Source: Selaginella moellendorffii (taxonomy: Eukaryota; Streptophyta; Lycopodiopsida; Selaginellales; Selaginellaceae). Taken from it: 64,000 bases of DNA. The stretch is from contig NW_003314377.1 of assembly GCF_000143415.4 (NCBI RefSeq), forward strand, positions 200,240-264,239, written 5' to 3'. The notes below the pieces were generated by a model. The model worked only from the letters and a program-made list of their open reading frames with translations, ran no database searches and was not told the origin of the DNA. Position 1 is the first letter of the stretch, and the number at the start of each line of letters is the position of its first letter. This document shows positions 21,301 through 31,810 of this stretch, in pieces. The position numbers and the translations under genes are program-made.

Positions 21301-22587
21301 CTGTCATTGACGGAAAGCCCATTCTCCAGCTACCTGAAAAGCATGTGACCATGCTACAGGCGGATTTCAGCAAAGAGGAACGCGAGTTCTACGACAGTTT
21401 GGAGCAGCGCTCACGCGATAAGTTTCAGGTATTATGTTCATTCCTGAGTTCTAAACTTTTTATTTTGCTTTTGTTCCAGAGCTACCAACGACGTGGGACT
21501 GTTCAAAAAAACTACGCGAACATCATGGTTTTGCTCCTGCGCCTGAGACAAGCATGCTGCCATCGGTCCCTTGTTCCGGAAGATAAAGAGTCAAAAATCG
21601 AAGATGAAGAGTCAAACATCGATGCAAAGGAAAACGTATCCATATGCACAATATGTGAAGTAAGTGGTAAACGCAGTTGTTTCGTTACTGACGTTTAGTT
21701 TGACACTGTCAGGATGCTCCCGAACAGCCTTTTCTTAGCTGCTGTGGTCACGTCTTTTGCTCCCAGTGCATCTCAGAGAAATTGCTGACAAGCGAGGAAT
21801 TGGCGGTCAAGTGTCCCGCTCCAGGCTGCTCTTGCACACTAGAGAGCTCTTTGCTGTCTAGCTTCATGTCCTTGGATTCCAACGGAGGATATGAGTCGTC
21901 CTCAAAGATCAATGCCGTCATGGAGCGCCTGATGAATCTTCCCGTGACGAGTCCTGCAGCAGCCGGGAAGAAAGCTGTTACCGAGAAAGCTCTCGTCTTC
22001 TCGCAGTGGACAAGTTTGCTTGATCTGGTCGAGCCTCGTCTAGAAAAGGCCGGCTTGGAATTCAGAAGGCTCGACGGCACAATGTCGGTCATGGAGCGGG
22101 ACGCAGCAGTTTGCGAATTCAACGAAAAGCCCGAGGTACACTCGTAGCATCTGTTTTTCCATATTCTAATCTCTCTTTTTCTTTTTTGGTTTTCTCTTGG
22201 AGGTGTCTGTGATGCTCATGGGCCTTAAAGTTGGAAGCTTGGGCCTCAACATGGTAGCTGCGTGCCATGTCCTTCTTCTCGACGTGTGGTGGAATCCCAC
22301 GGTGGAGGATCAGGCCATCGATCGAGCTCATCGCATCGGACAGACCCGGGACGTTCACGTCACGAGGTTCACTGTGAAGAAAACCATTGAGGACCGGATC
22401 CTAGCTTTGCAGGTACCAGAAAGCTCTTTCTCTCTGTAGACATCAAGATCACTGTGACTGTGTTCTATTTGCACAGGAACAAAAGAAGCAAATGGTTTCG
22501 TCGGCATTTGGAGACAGTGGGGGGAGGAACAATCGACGGAACCGGCTCACCATGGATGATCTGCGCTTCCTGTTTACGAGTTATTAA
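18339..22587 (+). CDS. Predicted OPRT-like/SNF2 helicase/RING fusion (CHR27/CHR28-FRG type helicase)
   Basis: Ten exons are inferred (18339-19013, 19076-20167, 20219-20296, 20347-20421, 20476-21241, 21298-21428, 21480-21659, 21713-22135, 22203-22412, 22477-22587), 1246 residues. Residues 1-170 resemble the OPRT half of UMP synthase but lack KSG and TSG. The linker has a duplicated 57-residue unit. The helicase has [19 protein letters not shown] (DEAQ about 806-809), LSGTPLQN, a RING (about 994-1045), [10 protein letters not shown], and HRIGQTRDV. Arabidopsis CHR27/28 (FRG1/2) act in RNA-directed silencing and chromatin. No in-frame ATG follows for over 100 codons after exon 1, favouring one gene. 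Intron 5 appears GC-AG. Confidence 0.75.
19466..19807 (+). repeat. 171-bp tandem duplication inside the SNF2 gene linker
   Basis: Two adjacent in-frame units of 171 bp (19466-19636 and 19637-19807) encode [11 protein letters not shown] ... RRF ... SSGS with few differences. A third, shorter relative ends near 20022, and a block around VHAGPKK ... [10 protein letters not shown] is present at about 19812 and 20026. Multiples of three and good conservation suggest recent expansion under coding constraint. Confidence 0.8.
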
Positions 22588-22675
22588 CTTTTCTCTCATG
22601 ATTTATTAACTTTTCCCGCGACTTTTACTCTGAATTGTATAGCATTAATTCGAAGTTACGTCTCTATACACTTAT

Positions 22676-23940
22676 TAGGGCTTTGAGGGTGGCGATGTGC
22701 CAGTTGACCAAGCAGTGCAAGTGGAAGAAGAGAGCGGCTTCTTCTCCAGCACACATGTCCAATTGGAGCCGTGGCCACATTTTGGAGAGGATTTGGGGGC
22801 CTTCATCAATGGGCTGGACAACACGGAGAAGCGGCTATCGACCTTTTTTAGGGAGCGCAATCACTTGCTCGTTGCCTCAGAAGAAAGCATAATGCACGCC
22901 CTCAACTTCATTGTCCTCCCGGTGGTGGAAGAAATGGCCGAGCAGCTACGCATCCCGTTCCGGCTGACGGGAGAGCCTACTGGTTTCCCACCCAGGTTGT
23001 TGTTGACACAAGCACGGCCTCTTCTCCTTTCTCGTGCGAAGGAGCCTCCAGGAACGAACCATCGGGGGTGCATGGCGTCGGACAGGTAGTCGGCCCCTGG
23101 AACGTGGAGCTGACCAAAGTGGGGACTGATGACCGCAGGGTTGAATACCACGTCGAGCGTCTCTTTGGCAGCATGGTGCTGGACGAGACGCGGGTGGGCT
23201 ACATCTCGAGCTACCACCAGACTGTTTTCTTTCGCAGGACAGATGCCACCAGCAAGCGCCTCCAGTTCTCTCCCGTGTTCGGGAGGAAAGACGCAACGGT
23301 AGGAGCTTTCTTGTTCTTCCTCCACGGTCTAAGCAAGGACTCAAAGCTTGGATTGGGCCGGGAGCTTTTTCCCTTTGCGTCCACCCGTGCTCCACACTCC
23401 TAGGCATCCGTCCCGCACGTCGAAGCCACGCTCGGCTACAAGTGGTGGATGCAAGCAGACTCGGCGGGATGTCCGTGCCGAGCATACAGGAGCTCGGACT
23501 CACGGGCCGCGTCGCGGGCTGGGCCAGTTTCGGGAACGTCTTGGAGGGGTGTTTCAAGAGCACTGGGATCAGGATCGTGCTCAAGACGTTTGATCTGCGG
23601 TGGGAGGGCGCGGCAGAGGCGTTCGTGCAGGAGCAGAAGGCCTACATTGCTATGCAAGACCTCTATGGTGTATATACGCCAACTTTCTATGGGGTGGGCA
23701 GGCTACGCGGTCTACTTGGCGCTGTCGGATGAGGGCACAAGGAAGCTTGGAGATATCCGGGTGACGAGGCTCACTCTGGCTGCCTTGAGGTTGGGGCTGT
23801 ACAAAATCCACACAAGGGGAGTTCTTCATGGGGATCTCAGGAGGCACAACGTGATGATTGCTCGCGATGGAAGGCCCCGGTTCCTCGACTTCAACTGCTC
23901 TAAGATGCAGCCTAACGCTGGGAAATGCTGGAGGAGATGA
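22676..23940 (+). pseudogene. Relic of a Crinkler-like nuclease-kinase (REase-like + kinase) protein
   Basis: Three frames must be joined to read it: to about 22980, then to a stop at 23403, then from 23442, with another shift near 23700. The middle piece has GPWNVEL and LFGSMVLDETRVGYISSY ... FFRR, which resembles the PD-(D/E)XK-like domain found next to kinases in Crinkler-type proteins. The last piece has a kinase loop HGDLRRHN and DFN in place of DFG, then stops soon after. Frameshifts and truncation make it non-functional. The family link is from recalled motifs, so moderate. It begins about 90 nt after the SNF2 stop. Confidence 0.55.
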
Positions 23941-24068
23941 ACCAAGTGCAAGAGCTTCTAGAGGAGAACAAACTAAAGCAGCCACGTTCGAGTAAAAAAA
24001 GGGGGTTTCACTAGTTTCTGGTAAGTTATGATTTTCTAAATCTTTTTCTAGCAACCTAGAGGCATGGC

Positions 24069-24440
24069 ACCTCCACCAAGGCAATGGTACCTGGCCTTCC
24101 ATAGGCTGGTGTGATGGAAGAGACAGTCGTTGGGGAGGTACTCAGTTAGTAGCAGTTTTGTTGGAGGAGACCAGTACATTCTTAGTCACTATTTATCAAA
24201 CTAGAGAGATTCTTACAGCAATTGCCACTCTGCCATCTTGTAAATAGTCCCAGTGGTCCATACCCGGTCACACAGTCCTTGTAGACAATAGTTTTGGTTC
24301 CTTCCTGCCAGTTCTCATAGTGCACGGGATGTTTGAGTCGATCTTGCTGATCACACACCTGCGCTTGAGTCTGGAGAAGGTGCATGTGTAAACGAGCATT
24401 TCAGCGGGAGTCTTCCCTCGTCAATTTATTCTGATGTCCA
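24069..24440 (-). pseudogene. Partial decayed copy of the 1298-3944 receptor kinase
   Basis: Nucleotide similarity to the intact receptor kinase runs over about 1834-1940 and 2035-2300: the ATP-lobe, [11 protein letters not shown] region and juxtamembrane part, in the same order and strand. About 90 nt between these blocks are replaced by unrelated AT-rich sequence, and several small deletions break the frame. No LRR or C-lobe remains. Confidence 0.85.
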
Positions 24441-24510
24441 TGATAACCATAGCCTTCAGTGACTGCACAGTAGCCTAAATTGTGAGTTTTATAAATGCAA
24501 AATTCTTAAC

Positions 24511-24655
24511 TATATTCAATAGAACCTTCTACATGTACATGGGAGGCATATTGACGAGATCACAGTACCATGATAAAGAGAAAAGGAGAAGGGATATATG
24601 ACTTACCTGTTTCCCAAAGACAAATTATAATAATAAAAGATAGAAAAAGAATACT
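24511..24655. repeat. Dispersed AT-rich repeat, copy 1 (partner 27475-27547)
   Basis: The motifs TATATTCAATAGAACCTT and then CAAATTATAATAATAAAAG, AGAAAAAGAATACTGT occur here and again in the same order at 27475-27547, where the middle is shorter. A shared mobile-element tail is likely. Confidence 0.5.
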
Positions 24656-24813
24656 GTATTGTCTTTCATCCTGTTTGAGACCGGACATCCTACTACAGTT
24701 CTGCGGTCAAGGAACAGTTGCGAAGTTCTAGAAGAGTCCACATAACGCTAAATTTGAAGTCTCAGCACAATTTGTATTTAAGCTGGAATAAACTTGAATA
24801 CAATCCCACATCA

Positions 24814-25218
24814 ATGGCATACTATTTAGTAATCTGTTCTCTGGCTGTGCTTTCAGCTGTGGTACTTGAACAATCTCAAGTCTGTTCCCAAGGTAAATAC
24901 CAAAGATTTTAAGAGAAATTAACTTATATATATATATATATAGATTTGCAAGCAATTGTACAACGCATATGTCACGAATGTGCTGCAATAAACACTGGAA
25001 GAGCATGTGATTTATGCAGTGTTGTCAAAGGGCCTTCAAATGTGGAAATAGAGTGTTCCGAGCATTGCTATCATCGAGACAGTTGTAAGCCTTGTGATAC
25101 TTATAATCAAGCCACGAACATCAGCTTCTGCAAGAAAATTTGTGGTGAAAATTATCTGAAAAACTTTAAATTGTGCAAGTATTGCCCAGCTGATGCCCCA
25201 ACTCCAGAACCATATTAA
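24814..25218 (+). CDS. Small secreted cysteine-rich protein, family unknown
   Basis: Two exons (24814-24892 and 24944-25218) with a GTAAAT donor and TATATAG acceptor splice in frame to 117 residues. The first 20-25 residues are a clear secretion signal (LVICSLAVLSAVVL). The rest has 13 cysteines, mostly in C-x2-C, C-x3-C or paired spacing (CHEC, CDLC, CSEHC, CKPC, CKKIC, CKYC), and an acidic Pro-rich end (DAPTPEPY). The predicted product is extracellular and disulfide-rich. I do not recognise a family, so no function is assigned. Surrounding DNA is AT-rich and transposon-laden. The ATG is the first before the signal peptide. Confidence 0.65.
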
Positions 25219-26200
25219 AGCTTTATAAATATTTGAGCTTCATATGCTTAATCAAATTGTCAAAGTTGTTCTCATACATTTGCTTTTCAGAAGAAAGGTA
25301 CGACTCTTGGAGCATTCCTTTGTCGAAATTCACAATGAGCTGTAGATCTTCCAAGACATTTCCATCTTCCTTGCCTGTGAAGCTCAAGGCTGGGGAGTTT
25401 CTTCCTTGGCAGAACCCCATCCCGGAATTTGGAGTTAGGTGGAGGAATGGATGTTCTCTTGGATATCGCGGCTGTGTTTAATCGCCTCACCTCTTCCAGG
25501 ATGCTGTATGCCGGGAATAAGATCCACCGTGTACAGCCTCAACCTGTTGGTGAGATGATCAATTGTAGACACCACTCAATCACAAGGAAGAGTTTGGTTG
25601 CAGCCAAAGAAATGCAGCTATACATTTGTAGTCTCGTAGATTAATTTGTTTGCTAGAACTGGTTCCAGTGTGGTAGTAGATCATAGACCGATCACTTCTC
25701 TAGAACTAATCACTTATACCAGGAGATTCTAGCTTTTCTATGAGATCACTAGATGAAGTTTGTGGATCTGCTGAATTTTATTTCCTTGGGTGAGAGAGGC
25801 TGGCCTCATGCAACCATTTCTCAACCGCAAGTGGCGGGGTTCCAGGAGAGGTTAATTCTCCTTCTGAACTCATAAAATTTTTGAACGTTTCCAGAACTCA
25901 AATACATACCTTGCTTGAGCTAAATAAACTTTAATAAAGCCAACTGAATGTGAGGTTTACATTAATTATTTAACCTGAAGTTAGTGTGTAAGGAATATCC
26001 CTAGAATATTTAGGCATATTCTATGAGATTTTTAGTTGAACCTGATACACCTAAAATATGCTTGGATATTCTAAGATATTTTATCATCATGTTTATAAAT
26101 TATTAACTTTTTAAAAAACATCCTATTATATTTTAAGTTATTACCATCTAATAGTTGTTATACAATAAGATTAATCTTGTATATACTTAGTTATGAATTT
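25219..26200. other. AT-rich stretch with unassigned coding-like scraps
   Basis: Between about 25270 and 25560 both strands show short frames with slightly higher GC content (plus: DVLLDIAAVFNRLTSSRMLY; minus: SFTGKEDGNVLEDLQLIVNF). I recognise neither. The rest is AT-rich with no gene seen. Confidence 0.35.
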
Positions 26201-26209
26201 TAATAATTT

Positions 26210-26690
26210 TATGGTGTTCATAGGAACACCTGGAAGCTGGGAATAATCTGAGGCAAACATGTTTTTGTACCTTTGGAGAAACTCTAACAATTGTGTTGCA
26301 TATGCAGGGGGGAAGAACACACATAATCAAGATGGGATTTTTGTCACTAATGAGGTGGACTTTACGAACTCTAGAATTTAGAGCTAGAGGGATCTCACGA
26401 TCAAAAAGAGTGTGGTTGTTCTCCACTCATAGGATATTTTGAAAGTTGAAAAACTAAAAGCATTCCCCAAGGTCCACAGCACATAAGGTCCTTGAGATTA
26501 TCCTTCTGCACCTAATACTTACTATGAAGTTGACAGACAATGAGTTGTGAGTCCCTGATGAAAACCATATATTTGAGCTTGTGATCTTTGGCCAATTGCA
26601 TAACCAAGATCACTACAAGGTACTCAGCCTCATTTGCTAAAGTAGCAAGCTAGATTATTGCAAAATGAGCCACCTTTGTCTCTGCTAATT
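26210..26690 (-). mobile_element. Decayed LTR-retrotransposon pol fragments (RNase H)
   Basis: On the minus strand, about 26460-26680 reads NEAEYL ... MQLAKDHKLKYMVF ... DSQLIV, the RNase H pattern of plant LTR retrotransposons, with an in-frame stop soon after. About 26215-26310 reads LEFLQRYKNMFASDYSQLPG, like the segment before reverse transcriptase in Ty3-type elements. Their order is reversed from the usual one, so the element is rearranged as well as decayed. Confidence 0.6.
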
Positions 26691-26996
26691 CATGAATCCA
26701 AACACCAATCCCTATAAATTGGTTCCTTAGACAAAACACCCTGTCAAAGAAAGTTGTGAAAGTGGGATGTAAAGCACTTAAGAAACTCACAACTTCACTC
26801 TGAGGTGGATGAAAAGATGCTCCTAAAACCCAGTTAAAAGGATTCCATAGTGAAAAATGTGGAGAAAATTTATGAGCAGTAAAGGTAAGGCTAGAAGTGA
26901 TTTCACCTTTCTCCTCATTCCACCTAGAATGCTGGAATCAAAAGTTCTAGCAAGAAAATTCACCAATTGCACTACATCGTGATTTCACTACATTTA

Positions 26997-27337
26997 GATC
27001 AAGCAGCTATAGAGAAAGCCATGGACTTAGTAAATCATTGCAATCACAATAGCTCATCCCTATTTCCACTGTGTTCCTCTTGTTAATCATGCTCTTATCA
27101 TTGTAAAGTGTCACATAACATGTTACCTAGCACAATCCAAAGAAAATGTTGTTGTTAGCAAACTGATCAAGTAGCTATGGAGAAAGTGATGGACTTAGTA
27201 CATCATTGCAATCACAATCCCCAGATTTTTCCACTGTGTTCCTCCTGGTATTGTTCAATCAAGCTCTTATCGTTGCAAAGTGTCACATAACATGTTACCT
27301 AGCACTATCCAAAGAAAACGTTATAGTTAGCAAACCA
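26997..27337. repeat. 168-170-bp direct tandem duplication
   Basis: Unit 1 (26997-27164) and unit 2 (27165-27337) share GATCAAG(C/T)AGCTAT, ATGGACTTAGTA, TCATTGCAATCACAAT, GTGTCACATAACATGTTACC and CCAAAGAAAA in order. They differ by scattered substitutions and small indels. No function is seen. Confidence 0.8.
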
Positions 27338-27474
27338 AATCTATGGGAAGCCAACTGTCAAGGCTATAAGACCCCTTGTTATTGGTGTCTTCACTTGGAT
27401 ACAGTCACAGAATTGAAATGACCGGCACTTGTATTGCAAACAGCCATACGCAAGCAAGGGGCCAGAGAACTATA

Positions 27475-27547
27475 TTCAATAGAACCTTCATATTGATTGT
27501 TTGCCAAAAGTCAAATTATAATAATAAAAGATAGAAAAAGAATACTG
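27475..27547. repeat. Dispersed AT-rich repeat, copy 2 (partner 24511-24655)
   Basis: It shares TATATTCAATAGAACCTT and AATTATAATAATAAAAGATAG with the copy at 24511-24655, in the same orientation, with a shorter middle. Confidence 0.5.
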
Positions 27548-27935
27548 TTTGGGATTGGTGTTTCAAGCTGAAATTGGGACAGTAAACACCAATCGAAAAG
27601 TTGAAGCAATTGGCAAGGGAACATAGAGTACGTTGACGATCTGAGCACCCATCACAACGCGGTTTTAAAGGAGTACGATCAGGAGCTGTCGAACGTGATG
27701 AAGATGACACTGGGAAGAAGCACATATTTTATGTTTCCTTCTCGTGCTCACTTTGCTGTGTTGATTTGTTTGTCTTTGGAGCTACGTGTCGCTGAGGAGA
27801 TGTTTTCCGAATCCACGACGGAGCGCTCTGTCTCTCTTCTGTTCCTTCTTGCAGTCTATGTAGGCGCGTATATCGAGAGCTCGTTGCGTTCAGTGTGGCG
27901 CTCCTGGCAGCGGCGCTTCTCATTTTGCCAAAGAC
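27548..27935. other. Unassigned stretch between repeat and kinase fragment
   Basis: GC content rises here compared with its surroundings, and short frames exist on both strands, but I recognise no protein family. Confidence 0.3.
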
Positions 27936-28022
27936 CAAATTCCCAATCGTCCTTGGCTGGGAGGCTGACGAATCTCCAAATATCCCATCAACATTGCCAC
28001 AACATCACTCATCGTTGGCCGA
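27936..28022 (-). pseudogene. Receptor-kinase C-terminal fragment
   Basis: The minus strand reads RPTMSDVVAML followed by Q-P-P, the usual end of kinase subdomain XI in plant receptor-like kinases. No other kinase motif is seen nearby, so it is a short remnant. Confidence 0.5.
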
Positions 28023-28890
28023 TATTAACGAAGACTTTTGTCCTTGTTATTTAGCGTGAATCGTAAGAGATTTTATTCGTAAGTGTTGGACAATTTTCAG
28101 ACATTGTTTTGGTCAAGCAAGTCACTTTTAGCAAACTACCCATAAAACAGTTTACACTTTATTCAACTTTGGCAATTTGCAAGCATGGTGCTTTCCTTTA
28201 CTCTTGGATGGATTCTAGCCGTGGGCGTAGCTTCTTTAGCCGCATAGATCGATACCACATGGTTGCTTCGGCGAGTTCGTCCTCCATGTCACCTCTAAAC
28301 TTGGGTCTCTCTTCGTCATGCGCACTCCACTTTGGAGACGAGTTGAAGAATAGCTTGTAAATCACTCGCCACAATAATCCCCACATACTTTTCACAAATT
28401 TCCTTCGATAGGGTTCTTTAGTGCGACACTTTATATAGCCAGAAACAACCTTTTGCTAAAGACTTAATAATGCAAAATACCTTTTCTCTTTTCAAAAAAC
28501 TCCCTTTCAAAAACTGAAGAATGTGAAATAACTAAAATAACATAAAGTTTTTGATTGGACCCTTGGACACTTAACCTGTTAGTCATTATCCTTGGCAACC
28601 GACTTCTGTTTAGCACACCTGCCTTCAACTCGACCAAGAGCAGCGTAGAAGACGCTAAGGCCTCAGTTGTTCATAGTCTCTGGCCTGCAACGGCTTCCAT
28701 ATCTGTCCACAATGATAATCGTCTAATCGTCTATGCTGTTTTTATCCACTCCATAGGGTGATGCGACAAATGCCAAAGGTGCCTCTTTCATGGTGAATGG
28801 CTGCAAGGATGACACTATCGTTCTACAGTATTTTCTTGGCATATAAGCTGACCTTCGTCCTTTATCAATATTTAGGAAGAGGGCTTGAAA
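28023..28890. other. AT-rich stretch with unassigned frames
   Basis: A minus-strand frame at 28198-28395 (WGLLWRVIYKLFF ... RLKKLRPRLESIQE) and a plus-strand scrap at 28758-28830 (GDATNAKGASFMVNGCKDD) look coding-like but match nothing I know. No gene model can be supported. Confidence 0.3.
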
Positions 28891-28933
28891 AGAGAGAAAT
28901 TGAGAATGTAAGTTTTTTAATTGCATATTGTAG

Positions 28934-29500
28934 ATGTTGTGTATATGCACCCGTGACGGTACTATCTTGGCTGCTGCAGGCCGAGAGTTCTCACAACCCT
29001 TCACAAGGTGTGCGAGGCCGTTTTTTATCTTAAAATACGATTTGCATTTATCTGGCGCTGTGTTGGGAGAGATGGCCAGAATGATAGTGTGGAGTTCGTG
29101 CATTTTTGTGCTCGTGTGTGCAGTTTGTGGCAGGCAGAAAACCAATGGTTGACAATTATACTGGTGGTGGGTGCAAATTAAATCAGTTTGTTTCCAGAGT
29201 GATCTGGGAGGCTCGCCAAGTGGAACAAATGTTCAGATTAAAATGCATGTGAGAAAAGCCGCTGCAAAAAGGATATGTAAAGTGTTTGTACTAACTTTAT
29301 GAGAGCATCGACCAGGTGCTGGGATTAATACATATGTTGATGTCTAAATCTACTTTAATTTGTTACTAGCACAAGAATGCACTTGTGAGCCAGACAATTG
29401 CAACCAAATCTTTCACAGCTTTGATAGAAAAGGAGAGGCATGCTTTCTTTGCAGGTCTTGAAAGCAAGGCAAAGGAGGAAGGTGGGACGCAGTTGCAGTT
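28934..29500 (+). CDS. Putative small secreted cysteine-containing protein locus, copy 1
   Basis: A methionine at about 29072 starts MARMIVWSSCIFVLVCAVCG, a good secretion signal. After acceptor-like sequence near 29197 a frame reads SDLGGSPSGTNVQIKM. Near 29376 another reads ECTCEPDNC ... GEACFLC and stops at about 29460. The pieces suggest a three-exon gene for a short cysteine-rich secreted protein, but the middle splice sites are weak and I could not close the frame with confidence. A diverged second copy is at 31320-31810, showing this was a duplicated unit. Function unknown. Confidence 0.35.
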
Positions 29501-29520
29501 TTGAGAATTAGCAATGTCCT

Positions 29521-31319
29521 GAATGTGAACCCTCTTCCGAATGTGTCTAGGGAGGGTTGGTTTTAAATAATATATTGAAAGTATTTGTTAAAAATATATA
29601 TAATGGTCAAAAAAATATTTGAGTTACTTGATTAAAAATTGAAAGTGATGTTTTTCTTGTGTTGGTAAAGTCATGATAAAGTTTAAATTATTTCCAGAAT
29701 AAAAGTTATTATAGTAATGAGAAAATAAAAAATTTAATTTAATTACAATTCTAGATAATTTTATAAAAATAAGTTCCAATTTAAGTTAAGAATTACCTCA
29801 AGAAGTGTACTCAAATTTTGTAATACTTCTATCAAAAGTTCCATATATATTTCTTTGAGTTGTTGTTAAATTTTCAGAAAAATACTTATCTTCATTCTCT
29901 GGAAATTTTAACTAAAATCACATTATTCTTGTTTTATAAGTTCTAATTATTTACCCCGAGTGGTGTTCTGAAGGCACTGTTCCTTATACTCAATTGATTA
30001 GTTTACGACCTCTTCCTCTTTATTCCACAGCTCCTTTTTAAAATGAAGGATGGATAATAAAGAAACTCAAATAAATATAGAAAGGTAATTTTATATATTT
30101 ATAAATGTTTTTAAATATTAAAATTTTAAAGATGTGAGTGAGTATACCTTTTATGAGATTTGTTTGCAAGTAAGAATAATAAATAAATCCACTTTAATTT
30201 CTTCAAAATAGTTATACTATCCAGAATTTTAAATAAGTTGAATTTTCTTTTAACTTATTTATCAATTTACTTTTTTCTTTTGCTATAATGATTTTCATTC
30301 TTTGATGTAAGAAGGATTATAAATCCATGTAATGCTATTATAAATGTTTATTTTAGAGATTGTTACTCTAACCAATATGCCATACAATGAGTTATTCTCT
30401 TTTATTTTGGCCATGCTAAATAAATAAAGAAACTTATAGCCAATATAGTAAAGAGTACTAAAGTTATAAGTGTTGTTATATTTATGCTTTTATAGGGTTA
30501 AAACTTTTACTATTTTATAATAGATGTCAATTGCTTTTTACTGTATAAATTTAGTTATTGCTAAGTTTGTTTTGTGACTCCAAAAGTTTGTATTGGAATG
30601 AATATGTGTTTGTCATGATAAATTTTTTTCATATGTTATTATAAAGGTTTTAAGTTAATGAATAAACTCTTCTTATACCACGACACTACATAGGCAATGT
30701 AGAGCACATTATGTCAATCACTAAGTTTTCCATAGAAATTTTGAAAGATATTGAACTCATATTTGCTGTCATAGTGGTTTCTCATTAATAATGTCACATT
30801 AGGTCCTACCAAATCTTGGGAAATTGCAATTGGAGGGGCACAAACAAATAATGTAGTACACTCTCATGCAAATTCAATCTTTTTTTGTTCCCTTGAAATG
30901 CCTATATATGAAGATTTTTTATGTTTATCTAAATAAAACAAAAAGTTTATGGAGCTCTATGGATTAAAGAGGAATAACACTAATGCTATCAATTATTACA
31001 AAAGGTATTATATTACTTTTGTCTTGCAAGATGACTATTGACCAAGTTCATTTCAAAAAAGAGTAAAGACTCTTATATGGATTTCTAACTATTTTCCAAT
31101 TCTAAAGATTGAAGTTTTGATCTATTTAAAGTAAAACTTTGAAGATTTGCAACAATGGGATCAATAAATAAACCTCTTTCAATGAAAAAATGAAAAAGCT
31201 TAAGAAATTATTATTGTAGATCTTGAGAATTTGTTAATCATTTAATAACATTCTTGAGAACTTGATGAAAAAAGGAATAGCTATGGCTATATAATCTTAT
31301 TCATTGGAATCCAAAACGG
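29521..31319. other. AT-rich non-coding stretch
   Basis: Long AT-rich DNA without an open frame of note. It contains the second copy of the dispersed repeat (30284-30420). Nothing else seen. Confidence 0.6.
30284..30420 (-). repeat. Dispersed AT-rich repeat, copy 2 (inverted partner at 926-1078)
   Basis: It ends with TTTTATTTTGGCCATGCTAAA, the reverse complement of the start of the copy at 926-1078, and shares TTGATGTAAGAAGGATTATAA at the other end. Confidence 0.5.
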
Positions 31320-31810
31320 CACTATGTTGGGAAAGATGGTGAGAATAATAGTATGCAATATGGAATCACCCATGCCCAAATGCTTGCTAAAGAAATTGAT
31401 GATATATTTTTGTGCTCTTATGTGTGCAATTTAAGCATTGATAAAGATATCAGTAGCGGGTGCAAATCAAATTAATTTGTTTTTAAAGAGATCTATGAGG
31501 CTTGTCAAATAGAACCAATGTCGAGATCAAAATACATATGAGAAAAACCATTGCAAGAAGGATATATCAAGTGTTTGTATTAACTTTATAGGAGTATTGA
31601 TTAGATATTAGGAATGGTATATATATTGATTTCTAGATTTTGAAGATCTACTTCAATTTGTTATAAGCATAAGAATGTATATGTGAGCTAGACAACTACA
31701 ACCAAGTCTCTTACAGCTTTGATAGAAGGAGATGCATGCTTTTCTTTACAAGTCTTGAAAGTAAGGTAAAGAAAGAGGGTGGGATGTAGTAGTGATTTTG
31801 AGGATTATCG
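31320..31810 (+). pseudogene. Decayed second copy of the small secreted-protein locus
   Basis: Sequence order follows 29041-29510: ACTATGTTGGGAAAGATGG, TTTTTGTGCTCTTATGTGTG, TTAATTTGTTTTTA, GTGTTTGTATTAACTTTAT, CTTACAGCTTTGATAGAA. An insertion splits the signal peptide and stop codons occur throughout. It is clearly a duplicate that lost coding capacity. Confidence 0.7.

Noticed and set aside
22946-23584. 212-codon minus frame in the nuclease-kinase relic
   Set aside because: Arg/Pro/Ser-rich, no domain, opposite to the strand that carries family motifs.
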